Shown one piece after another: positions 1 to 6,187 of a stretch of 6,204 nt of DNA (its first letter is position 1; each line of letters begins with the position of its first letter). The notes under the pieces were generated by a model, which made no database searches, was not told where the DNA came from, and saw only the letters and a list, made by a program, of their open reading frames with translations. The DNA is from Mycobacterium sp. (GTDB lineage Bacteria; Actinomycetota; Actinomycetes; Mycobacteriales; Mycobacteriaceae). The DNA lies in the NCBI GenBank assembly GCA_025965815.1, contig JAOPWF010000399.1, positions 1 through 6,204 on the forward strand. The letters are read 5' to 3'. The translations under genes were made by a program, and so were the position numbers.

Positions 1-666
1 AGCGGGCGGTTTCACGAACGACTCGACGGACTCACCGCGCAGCTCGGCGAGATGTGCGGGATGGCAGGCGTCGCGATGGACCGCGCCACCCAGGCGCTAC
101 TACGCGCAGACCTGGCTCTGGCCGAGGAGGTCATCACCGACCATGGTCGGCTCAACGCCATGGCGCCCGAGGCTGAGGAACTGGCGCATTCGCTGCTGGG
201 ATTGCGGTCGCGCGTGGCAGGCGATCTCCGCTTGATCGTCTCGTCGCTGCAGAACGCGGCCGATGTCGAGCGGATGGGAGCGCTGGCCGTCCACGTTGCC
301 ACGATCGCACGCCGCAGGCATCCGGCGCACGCACTGCCCGAGGAGGTCAACGGCTACTTCACCGAAATGGGGCGCCTGGCCGTCGAAATGGGAAGCCGCG
401 CGCACGATGTCCTGCTCTCGGGCGATCCTCGCAAGGCCGCGCACATCCGCCGCGACGACGAGGTGATGGACGAGTTGCACCGCCGACTCTTCGAAATGCT
501 GACGCACCGCCAATGGGCGCACGGCGTGGCGGCCGCTGTGGACGTCACACTGCTGGGGCGCTACTACGAGCGTTTCGCCGATCACGCCGTCATCATCGCC
601 CGGCGAGTCATCTTTCAAGCCACCGGGCGACGCCCTCACGAAGCCATCCTGACCTACTCCAGATAA
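1..666 (+). CDS. phoU: Phosphate-signalling protein PhoU (5' end outside the window)
   Basis: PhoU is a cytoplasmic helical regulator that links the PstSCAB phosphate transporter to the phosphate-sensing kinase and represses the Pho response when phosphate is plentiful. The frame is open from base 1 and reads [21 protein letters not shown], which resembles the PhoU N-terminus a few residues in, so the true start lies just left of the window and the internal ATG at 52 is not it. About 221 residues are visible and the stop is TAA at 664-666. Two PhoU three-helix repeats can be seen. The first ends in the metal-site-type motif [18 protein letters not shown], the second in [25 protein letters not shown] in place of the ERIGD of many PhoU proteins is, from memory, how mycobacterial PhoU/PhoY reads. 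No pst genes or phosphate regulators are in view, and mycobacteria often carry several PhoU copies, so which paralogue this is cannot be decided here. It converges on the nitroreductase gene with 56 bp between them. Confidence 0.93.
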   Translation, partial: SGRFHERLDGLTAQLGEMCGMAGVAMDRATQALLRADLALAEEVITDHGRLNAMAPEAEELAHSLLGLRSRVAGDLRLIVSSLQNAADVERMGALAVHVATIARRRHPAHALPEEVNGYFTEMGRLAVEMGSRAHDVLLSGDPRKAAHIRRDDEVMDELHRRLFEMLTHRQWAHGVAAAVDVTLLGRYYERFADHAVIIARRVIFQATGRRPHEAILTYSR

Positions 667-722
667 GCCCAGTCCGGCCTCAGCTGCGCCAGAGCGAGGC
701 ATCGTGCTCGATGGGCACCTGA

Positions 723-1238
723 TTACCAGCGCCCGCGATGGACAACCTCCCCGAAGGGGCGGCGATTAGGTTTGTTGATCGGCTTGAGCGGGCGATCAGC
801 GGGATATCCGATCCCGAGCAGGTACGAAACGAGGTGGTCGTCGGGAACGCCCAAGATGCCACGTGCCTTTTCCTGGTCGCCCACCGAGGAGTGGCCGGTG
901 CCGATGCCGAGGTCGGTAGCGGCGATCATCATCGCCATCGTCGCCTGGCCAAGGTCGTACTGGTCGATAACCCTGGTCCGATCGTCGGGGGGTTCGGGGA
1001 CAACCAACGCAATCGCGGCCGGAGCGGAAGCGATGTGGCGGGCGCCTTGCCAGACCGTGGAGAGCTCTTGCAACTGATCCCGGTCTGTGACGATGACGAA
1101 GTCCCAGTGCTGGCGGTTTGACGCCGACGGTGCTCGCCACCCCGCCTCCGCGATCCGGTCCAGGTCGCTGTCTGAAATCGGGTCGGGCCGGTAGCTTCGT
1201 ACGTTCCGTCGGGCACGGATTGCGTCCCAAGTTTCCAT
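723..1238 (-). CDS. Nitroreductase-family FMN oxidoreductase
   Basis: This is a flavin-dependent NAD(P)H oxidoreductase of the nitroreductase superfamily, normally a cytoplasmic dimer that reduces nitro compounds, quinones or flavins; the substrate cannot be read from sequence. The start at 1238 gives 171 residues and is preferred because GGAGG (1248-1244) sits five bases before its ATG; the in-frame ATG at 1253 and GTG at 1265 lack a well-placed site. Family marks are the N-terminal FMN-phosphate motif RARRNVRSY (residues 8-16), the flavin-contact stretch APSASNRQHWDF (36-47), the glycine-rich GIGTGHSS (111-118), the late LLGIGYP (140-146), and the usual basic tail RRPFGEVVHRGRW (159-171). 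It lies 105 bp downstream of the sensor kinase gene on the same strand, so co-transcription is possible but a promoter of its own is not excluded. In mycobacteria several nitroreductases belong to hypoxia or redox responses; a link here is only inference. Confidence 0.9.
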   Translation of the reverse strand: METWDAIRARRNVRSYRPDPISDSDLDRIAEAGWRAPSASNRQHWDFVIVTDRDQLQELSTVWQGARHIASAPAAIALVVPEPPDDRTRVIDQYDLGQATMAMMIAATDLGIGTGHSSVGDQEKARGILGVPDDHLVSYLLGIGYPADRPLKPINKPNRRPFGEVVHRGRW

Positions 1239-1243
1239 ATCGT

Positions 1244-1248
1244 CCTCC
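1244..1248 (-). promoter_or_regulatory. Ribosome binding site deciding the nitroreductase start
   Basis: GGAGG, followed by ACGAT and then ATG at 1238, gives ideal five-base spacing. It shortens the longest open frame (GTG at 1265) by nine residues. Confidence 0.7.
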
Positions 1249-1343
1249 GTCATCTTCCTACCCACGAACTGCCGTCGCCAAGCACCACCGTGGAACTATC
1301 CGGCGCCCGGGGCAAGTCTCATCCCCTTGACCGTTCGTCGCGA

Positions 1344-3014
1344 TCAGGTCGCGTTGACTTCGAGCGGAATCGTCGCCCACAGCGACGTCCCATTGCCGGG
1401 CCGACTCGAGATCGCCATCGCGCCACCAAGCGCCTCGACGCGATCCGTCAAGCCGGTGAGCCCGGAACCTTTGCGGGCGTTTGCTCCACCGATTCCATCG
1501 TCCCGGATCGTGACATCAAGGTCCCCATCCTGCACGTGGACGCTAACGGTGACCTCCGAGGCCTGTGCGTGTTTGGCCGCGTTCGTGAGCGCTTCTGCGA
1601 CGACGTAGTAGACCGCCACTTCGACTGATTCCGGCAACCGTTGATTCACGCCGAGGTGGAGCCGCACCGCGACGGCCGAACGGCGGGCCAGCGTCTTGAG
1701 CGCGGGACCCAGTCCACCCCTGGACAGGATGCCTGGATGAATCCCCCGCGATATCTCCTGGAGATCCTCGGAGACCCCGTTGAGGCCGCGAAGGATGTGA
1801 GCGATCTGCTTCTTGAGGGGGTGCAACTCGGGTGGCACCGACGCCTCGGCCGCGCGCACCTCGAGCCCCAGTGAGACGAGCCGCTGCTGCGCGCCATCGT
1901 GCAGATCGCGTTCAAATTGGCGTCGGGCGTCGTCAGCGGCTGTCACTATCCGGGCACGCGACGCGGAGAGCTCCGCGCGTGTCTGCGCGTTGGCGATCGC
2001 TGTCGCGACGAGATCCGCGAAGTCGCCCACTCGCTTCTCGGTGTCAGCTGGCAGGGGCACGGAACTCAACGAGCCGACCACCGCGGCTCCCCATAGGCGG
2101 CCATCCACGACGATCGGCGTGCCGACCCCTGAATACAGACCGAGCGCATTGTCGTACCTGGCAGTGCGGCCGGTGTGGAGAACACGTGCCGCGAGACGCT
2201 CATCATGGGCCGAAACGCGAATGCCGACCGGCATCTCGTTCGACCCACCGTCGTCGCGGGACGCGAGGACGGTGGCGGCCGCGTCGGGCTCGTAGCGAAC
2301 CAGAGCTGAGTGTTGCACCCCCAGGCACCAAGCCAACTCCTGCGCCACCGCCGAGAACACTTCGCCGGGCGGCACCGCACGCGCAATGAGGGTGGCAATC
2401 CGTCGAAGGGCGGCCTGCTGGCCGGCAAGCACACGCAACTCATCGCGGTTCGCCTCGGCTTGACGCCGGCGTAGATCTGCGTCGGCCGCCCGCAGTCTGG
2501 CCTGGCCGGCGAAAATGTTGGCCAATATCGCAACGGGCAGGAAGATCAGGATCGCGACCCAGTCCTGCAGCCTGGTGGAGACAAAGCTCCCTTCACCCCC
2601 GAAATGGACGTACATGTAGGCAAGGGTGCTCGCCAGCGTCGTCATCACCGACAGCCCGAGTCGCCACCGCGCCGAAACCACCAGGACACCGAACAAGAAG
2701 ACAGCGCCATAGGTGTTCCCGGGGGCGATCCGCATCAGCAGACGCACAAGAAGTGTTTCTCCGACAATGAAGCTCGCGGCGACGACAACACCGAGCCACA
2801 GGGGCGGCGCGGCCGGGCGGACCAACAGTGACATCAGCCAGGAGCGCGCCGGTGGCGGAAGTCCCGGATCGGGCGTGCGGTCGGCGGCGGACACCGACTT
2901 TGACCTCGCGGTCCTCGCGGGGACCAGCTGCTGGTGGAGTCGATACATGGGAAGCCCGAACCGCTCCGCCAGCCGGGTGGTTCGGCAAGGCAAGGCGTTG
3001 GCGGCTCTGGGCAC
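1344..3014 (-). CDS. DUF4118/GAF sensor histidine kinase (NarL-type HisKA_3)
   Basis: This is a membrane-anchored sensor kinase that autophosphorylates a histidine and should pass the phosphate to a NarL/LuxR-type response regulator. The GTG at 3014 (556 residues) is chosen because AAAGGAG lies five bases before it; the longer frame back to 3110 overlaps the preceding b561 remnant. Order of parts: a basic and proline-rich N-terminal segment (1-70); a DUF4118-like bundle of about four membrane helices as in KdpD (roughly 72-93, 102-115, 120-136, 152-169); a charged linker likely to form coiled coil (173-204); a GAF domain (about 205-346); a HisKA_3 dimerisation helix with ERDLHDGAQQRL, phosphoacceptor His372; and a HATPase_c domain with N box EALTNAAKHA (474-483), G1 box DDGIGG (505-510) and G2 box GSGLTGLTDRV (516-526). 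All catalytic motifs are intact. The GAF ligand is unknown; it is not obviously the haem GAF of DevS/DosT. No response regulator lies in this window. Confidence 0.92.
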   Translation of the reverse strand: MPRAANALPCRTTRLAERFGLPMYRLHQQLVPARTARSKSVSAADRTPDPGLPPPARSWLMSLLVRPAAPPLWLGVVVAASFIVGETLLVRLLMRIAPGNTYGAVFLFGVLVVSARWRLGLSVMTTLASTLAYMYVHFGGEGSFVSTRLQDWVAILIFLPVAILANIFAGQARLRAADADLRRRQAEANRDELRVLAGQQAALRRIATLIARAVPPGEVFSAVAQELAWCLGVQHSALVRYEPDAAATVLASRDDGGSNEMPVGIRVSAHDERLAARVLHTGRTARYDNALGLYSGVGTPIVVDGRLWGAAVVGSLSSVPLPADTEKRVGDFADLVATAIANAQTRAELSASRARIVTAADDARRQFERDLHDGAQQRLVSLGLEVRAAEASVPPELHPLKKQIAHILRGLNGVSEDLQEISRGIHPGILSRGGLGPALKTLARRSAVAVRLHLGVNQRLPESVEVAVYYVVAEALTNAAKHAQASEVTVSVHVQDGDLDVTIRDDGIGGANARKGSGLTGLTDRVEALGGAMAISSRPGNGTSLWATIPLEVNAT

Positions 3015-3019
3015 TGGGT

Positions 3020-3026
3020 CTCCTTT
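3020..3026 (-). promoter_or_regulatory. Ribosome binding site deciding the kinase start
   Basis: AAAGGAG followed by ACCCA and GTG at 3014. It begins only two bases after the TAG (3031-3029) that ends the upstream b561 remnant, an arrangement typical of translationally coupled operon genes. Confidence 0.75.
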
Positions 3027-3028
3027 GG

Positions 3029-3343
3029 CTATGTTCCAACGATGCGAATGCTTTGCAGACGTGTGGCAATCCCTTGGACGCTTGCGCGCGGTTGGATGGT
3101 CGACGTGCATTCGCTGGGTGATGAGGCCGGTGACGCGGTTCCGGCGATCGGTTCGGGATACTCACGACGTGGTCGGACCTTCACCAGGTGGAAGGTCATG
3201 CGCCCAATCATGCCGTCGCGCGGCGTGATGGAGTGCAGCAGTACCGCAGATGCATGAGCGGCGATGACGGCGACCAGTGTGTATGCCAGCCCCGAATGAG
3301 TGTTGCGGAGCACCGCGTACAGGCCTGCAGCGTGTCTATCGCC
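3029..3343 (-). pseudogene. C-terminal remnant of a cytochrome b561-type membrane protein
   Basis: Cytochrome b561-type proteins are di-haem integral membrane proteins that carry electrons to or from quinones. Read leftward from 3343 the frame gives GLYAVLRNTHSGLAYTL, then a hydrophobic helix with regularly spaced histidines (AAHASAVLLHSI) and then PRDGMIGRMTF. This is the pattern of the last membrane helix and following turn of the b561 family (H...LA...H..AA..H, then RDG.L.RM). The three histidines fall at residues 6, 20 and 27 counted from the GTG at 3313. A TAG at 3346-3344 cuts the frame, and nothing resembling the expected first three helices is found upstream in any frame. The GTG at 3313 has no convincing ribosome binding site. 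The tail of about 55 residues after RMTF matches nothing I recognise. I therefore read it as a decayed gene end; a short functional single-helix protein is less likely. It directly precedes the kinase and was probably the first gene of that operon. Confidence 0.55.
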
Positions 3344-3684
3344 CTAGTGCCCGACGTCAGCCGACGGGGTTCGCGCATCATGTGTCTGGCTCCACCTGTG
3401 CTCGTTGTGCGGCCCGGCCAAATGTTGGGTGCACACGCGAAGGCAGCTGGCCGGGAGTTGTCAAAAGCGGGTGCTGCTGCTCAGTACAAACGAAGAATGG
3501 AGGGGAACGGTTCAATGCCGCCCGTGCTATCGCCACGCGCAGCGGGGAACCGCAGGTAGGAGCGCGTCGCGTTGCGCGCCCTTCCCCTGCCTGCCCGTGC
3601 ACCGTCAAGCTGCGCTCGAGGCACATCCAAATGGTGCGCCTGCCGGCGGAGCTGCACGGCTGATGTCCAATCGATCCACCGCGG

Positions 3685-3706
3685 TCCGGGTTCGGGGGGA
3701 CCCGGA
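3685..3706. repeat. Perfect 7-bp inverted repeat with G-rich loop
   Basis: TCCGGGT (3685-3691) and ACCCGGA (3700-3706) pair perfectly around the loop TCGGGGGG. No T-run follows on either strand, so it is not a classical intrinsic terminator. It could be a factor-binding dyad or a stable RNA hairpin. Confidence 0.4.
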
Positions 3707-3927
3707 GCCGTCCGCCGACCGGACACGTCCCGCAGATTAACCCAGTGCACCCCTTGCTAAGGGCGGCGAGGGCTGTCAACGGGCTGCCAATCTGCTGTTG
3801 ATGTGGCACTGTCGCCTCTGCGAGATGCGCGCCGACACAACGATTATGGGCTGATGGGGATCCTGCTCGTAAAGATCTGCTGGCGAGGCGTATCGATTCC
3901 GTCTAGGGCGACGGCTTTCCTCTACCT

Positions 3928-3941
3928 GAGGTGTAAACCTC
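3928..3941. repeat. Short palindrome with GTAA tetraloop upstream of the DUF6611-like gene
   Basis: GAGGT (3928-3932), GTAA, ACCTC (3937-3941). As DNA it is a near-palindrome, AGGTGTAAACCT, of the size of a small repressor operator; as RNA it would be a five-pair hairpin with a GNRA loop. It lies about 80 bases before the ATG at 4021, a position compatible with an operator or leader hairpin. Such short dyads also arise by chance. Confidence 0.3.
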
Positions 3942-4020
3942 CGTTCATGAATGACGATCGTGGTGGGGCCGGGTCTCCGCTGAGGCCTGAGCAACGGTTA
4001 ACGCCAGCGTCCGGACCGAG

Positions 4021-4584
4021 ATGGTTGTGCGCGGACACCGAACACGGCGAGCGCGCCGATCACCTCGGCACCAGTTCGAGCGGGCCATCCCGTGCCCCAA
4101 CGCGGTGTGGACACGGCCGCTCGACGGCGAGTACGTGTGGGGCTCGATCGACACCTGGCCCAGCCGGCATGGAGTCAGGCGTTACCGCTTGGTGCTGTTC
4201 CCTCCCGGCGTTACCCGAGGCGAGCGCCGCACGCTGCGGCTGTCACGTGCCTGGCTGACGTGGGACGCGGTGCTGTTCCTGCTATCCGAGATCTTCCTGA
4301 GCAGTGCACTGGCACCTGGGGCAGCGCTGGCCGTCTCGGCCGCGGTGTATCTCGGTCCCGGCGCTGTCCTCTTTGCCCGGGCCGGAGCGCTGCGCGCTCG
4401 CATGCGCACGCTGTCGGTGTACCTCGTCACCGGCTACCGTGATCCACGCTCAGCCGCGATATACGCCGAGTTGGAATCGCTGTTCACCGCGCTCTGCGCA
4501 GCAGACGTCCTGTGTTTTCAGGATCGAATCACGGCGACCGACCACGAAGCGGTCTGGTGGCGGGTCTACGACCAATGCCGTTAA
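4021..4584 (+). CDS. DUF6611-like small membrane protein, 3' end cut by the IS
   Basis: The function is unknown. The 187-residue product has a basic N-terminus (1-22, weakly supported), a folded stretch with VWTRPLDGEYVWGSIDTWPSRHGVRRYRLVLFPPG split around residues 29-63, two adjacent hydrophobic helices (about 82-98 and 100-119) forming a likely membrane hairpin, and a C-terminal soluble part with TLSVYLVTGYRDP, AAIYAEL and TDHEAVWWRVYD. From memory this pattern, especially RYRLVxxPPG and HEAVWWxVYD, matches mycobacterial proteins labelled DUF6611; I could not check it. An in-frame TGA at 3988 bounds the frame upstream. ATG at 4021 is the first good codon, but its ribosome binding site is poor and the first 25 residues could be spurious. 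The last codons (CAA TGC CGT TAA) belong to the insertion sequence starting at 4573, so the native C-terminal tail is replaced by Gln-Cys-Arg. Only a few residues may be missing, so the protein may still fold. Confidence 0.7.
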   Translation: MVVRGHRTRRARRSPRHQFERAIPCPNAVWTRPLDGEYVWGSIDTWPSRHGVRRYRLVLFPPGVTRGERRTLRLSRAWLTWDAVLFLLSEIFLSSALAPGAALAVSAAVYLGPGAVLFARAGALRARMRTLSVYLVTGYRDPRSAAIYAELESLFTALCAADVLCFQDRITATDHEAVWWRVYDQCR

Positions 4585-4589
4585 CTTTG
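4573..4589 (+). repeat. Left terminal inverted repeat of the IS
   Basis: CAATGCCGTTAACTTTG, identical to the reverse complement of 6188-6204. The palindromic GTTAAC core places a TAA on both strands: 4582-4584 ends the interrupted rightward gene, and 4583-4581 ends the +1-frame tail of the leftward transposase. Confidence 0.9.
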
Positions 4590-4775
4590 CAGGCGGGTGA
4601 GTCGGATGTCGGGTGGCGCTCTGTGTCTGATGTTCTTGTGGTCGAGGCGTTTTCGGGGGAATTTGGTGCCGCTGGCTCGTTTGGTGACGCGGGGGTAGGT
4701 GCGGAGCCGTCTGGCCGGATTAGGGCGTTGGAGGATCTCTGCGATGGCGTGCCGGAGGTTGGTGGCGAGTCGGTC
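4581..4775 (-). pseudogene. Out-of-frame C-terminal tail of the transposase
   Basis: Beginning with the GAC at 4775, this frame encodes 64 residues starting DRLATNLRHAIAEILQRP, then a basic, Arg/Lys-rich stretch (PRVTKR, FPRKRLDHKNIRHR), ending RLTRLQS with TAA at 4583-4581 inside the left terminal repeat. From memory, related actinobacterial IS4 transposases end in just such a basic tail containing PRV.KR and KR..H. Joined to the main frame after GFSP it gives one protein of 479 residues. One base too many in the C5 run (4777-4781) explains the break; +1 recoding at CCC UGA C is the alternative. Confidence 0.75.
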
Positions 4776-6021
4776 AGGGGGAAAAACCCGCCTGCCCGGT
4801 GACGTGGCGGCGGATGATGCGCAGGGTCCGGATGAAGGACATGCGTAATGGGTCGAGGTGTTCGGGGTCGGTGGCCTCATACATCAGCGCGCGGATCGCG
4901 TAGTGCGTCAACAGCAGCGCCCAGATCTCTTGGCGCACCATTTCGGGGCTGTGTGAGCGCAGCACTCGGTAGCTGCCGCGCTGACGGGTTTCGATCTCGG
5001 CGAGGCTGGATTCGAATTCCCACCGCTGGTGATAGACCGCGGCGAGTTCAGCGGCTGAGGCCAGCTCGGGATCGAGGATGGTGGTGATCAACCGGATGGG
5101 TGATCCGCTGTGGGTGTCGCGGTTGGCGATGTCGTACTCGATGACGCGCACCGTGGGGCCTTGCGGGACGGTATCCAGACCGCGGGCCCGGTGGCGGCGG
5201 AGGCGTTGACGTTCGATGTCGGTAAGCAGCACGCTCAGATACGAGCCGTCGGCGAGGTCGGTGACCACGTGCAGCTTCAGTGAGGACTGCACCCGCCACA
5301 ACAACTGCGCGCCGGTGGCGGCGGCTTCATCCCAGAATTCTCGGCTGTAGAACCCGCGGTCGGCCAACACGAGCATGCCGGGTTCGACGCTGGCCAGCAG
5401 TGGGCGGGCGAGCTCGCGCTCATCGACGCGCACACCACCGAGGTGCGCGTCGATCACGGCATGGGTACCGCATTCGCCCAGCCCGAGCACCTTCACCTTC
5501 GGGTAGGGGGCATCGAGCCCGAGGCTGACACCGCGCCCGAACTCGTCTTCGTTGTCGGCGGTGTCGGGAACGTCGAGTTGGACCCCGTCGATGGCCATCA
5601 CCCGCAGATCCCCAAGCCAAGCACCGGGGGTGCCCGCCCCGGCTAGCGGCCGGGCGATCCGCGCGTAGAGCTCGCGCACCGGCTCGGCGCCGAGACGGGC
5701 ACGGGCCTGGCACAGCGCCGAGGAGGTCGGCACCTGCCAGTCCTCGTCCCAGGACCGCAGAAACCGCAGGCCCTGCACGAGTTTGCGCATCACCTCTTCG
5801 TAGGCGTCGTCGAAGAACAACGTCATCGCCAACACGAAGTAGACGACGACTCGGGCTGGCAGCAGCCGGCGGCGACGCTCGGTGCGGCCGGTGTCGGCCA
5901 GCACCTCGTCGACGAGATCGCGGTGCACCAGTCTGGTCAGAACCCCGAGGCCGATCCGGTCGGTCAACCGGTCCTCAGGACCGTGTTCACCACCCGGATT
6001 CTTGTCGACCACGAGTGCCAA
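4774..6021 (-). CDS. IS4-family DDE transposase, main frame (C-terminus frameshifted)
   Basis: This is the transposase that cuts and moves the element. The frame of 415 residues has an IS4-type N-terminal domain (about 15-110: ERRRRLLPARVVVYFVLAM, then a segment ending SALCQARARLG) and a DDE_Tnp_1 catalytic domain. The catalytic acids read as D145 in AIDGVQLDVPD, D221 in VLADRGFYS and E337 in YHQRWEFESSLAEIE. The IS4 signature Y-2-R-3-E-6-K is met at Y330, R333 and E337, but position 344 is Glu rather than Lys/Arg. The longest frame begins at TTG 6021; GTG at 6012 is an alternative that fits a leaderless start. Neither has a ribosome binding site. The frame ends RHVTGQAGFSP and TGA (4776-4774) just after a C5 run, whereas the expected remaining tail continues in the +1 frame. 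The catalytic core is intact, so activity of the truncated protein cannot be excluded. Confidence 0.88.
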   Translation of the reverse strand: MALVVDKNPGGEHGPEDRLTDRIGLGVLTRLVHRDLVDEVLADTGRTERRRRLLPARVVVYFVLAMTLFFDDAYEEVMRKLVQGLRFLRSWDEDWQVPTSSALCQARARLGAEPVRELYARIARPLAGAGTPGAWLGDLRVMAIDGVQLDVPDTADNEDEFGRGVSLGLDAPYPKVKVLGLGECGTHAVIDAHLGGVRVDERELARPLLASVEPGMLVLADRGFYSREFWDEAAATGAQLLWRVQSSLKLHVVTDLADGSYLSVLLTDIERQRLRRHRARGLDTVPQGPTVRVIEYDIANRDTHSGSPIRLITTILDPELASAAELAAVYHQRWEFESSLAEIETRQRGSYRVLRSHSPEMVRQEIWALLLTHYAIRALMYEATDPEHLDPLRMSFIRTLRIIRRHVTGQAGFSP

Positions 6022-6048
6022 TGATACGTGGAATTAGTTGCAGCACAA
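6021..6048 (-). promoter_or_regulatory. Possible transposase promoter, perhaps leaderless
   Basis: TATCAT (6026-6021) resembles a -10 box and TTGTGC (6048-6043) is a weak -35 match at 16 bp. A start site about eight bases after the -10 would fall at the GTG at 6012, giving a leaderless mRNA as is common in mycobacteria. The TATCAT also touches the TTG at 6021, so both cannot be right. Confidence 0.25.
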
Positions 6049-6187
6049 TACTTCTGGAAGCCAATCTGAGCGCCGAAAACCATGCCGGCCACCACATCAC
6101 CTTCAATGGATCGACGCACTTGGCATCAATCGAACACGCAGTACCACAACAGCTTTCAACTTAAAAGGCACTGACCTGCAACGACGC

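Larger units (their letters stand above)
3344..4020. other. Gene-free stretch of about 0.68 kb
   Basis: Several open frames cross this stretch on both strands, but their translations are rich in Arg, Pro, Ser and Cys, have no recognisable domain, mostly lack ribosome binding sites, and overlap each other. I found no tRNA or continuation of the b561 gene. Only two short dyad symmetries stand out (3685-3706 and 3928-3941). The region separates the leftward kinase block from the rightward DUF6611-like gene, so it should contain at least the promoter of the latter, though I cannot place one with confidence. Confidence 0.5.

Noticed and set aside
100..702. Long leftward open frame antisense to phoU
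   Set aside because: It is the high-GC shadow of phoU, with no motif or start signal of its own.
700..713. CATCG-TGCT-CGATG hairpin between the convergent phoU and nitroreductase genes, considered as a terminator
   Set aside because: Only five pairs, no T-run on either side, and not GC-rich enough to stand out from chance.
1309..1326. GGGG...CCCC dyad between kinase and nitroreductase, considered as a DosR box
   Set aside because: Aligned to the DosR consensus (TTSGGGACTWWAGTCCC), its right half fails at most positions; only a four-base match in each arm remains.
3015..3110. Longer form of the kinase starting at 3110 (588 residues)
   Set aside because: The extra 32 residues overlap the b561 remnant and lack a start signal, while GTG at 3014 has a near-perfect ribosome binding site.
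3749..3765. tRNA-Ser(GCT)-like anticodon loop, CCC TTGCTAA GGG
   Set aside because: Only three stem pairs form, there is no D arm, and no T arm of GGTTCGAATCC type follows, so it is neither a tRNA nor a clear tRNA fragment.
3378..3809. Open frames in the gene-free stretch, the longest a leftward frame of 143 codons
   Set aside because: Composition is Arg/Pro/Cys-rich with no hydrophobic pattern or domain, frames overlap on both strands, and such frames are common by chance in high-GC DNA.
3803..4258. Rightward open frame overlapping the DUF6611-like gene, including a possible start at ATG 3947
   Set aside because: Beyond 4021 it reads Ser/Gly/Arg/Thr-rich nonsense in the shadow of the better-supported frame; the short beginning from 3947 matches nothing I recognise.
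6022..6187. Possible accessory gene or passenger in the IS upstream of the transposase
   Set aside because: Only very short frames occur; it is best read as the element's non-coding promoter end.
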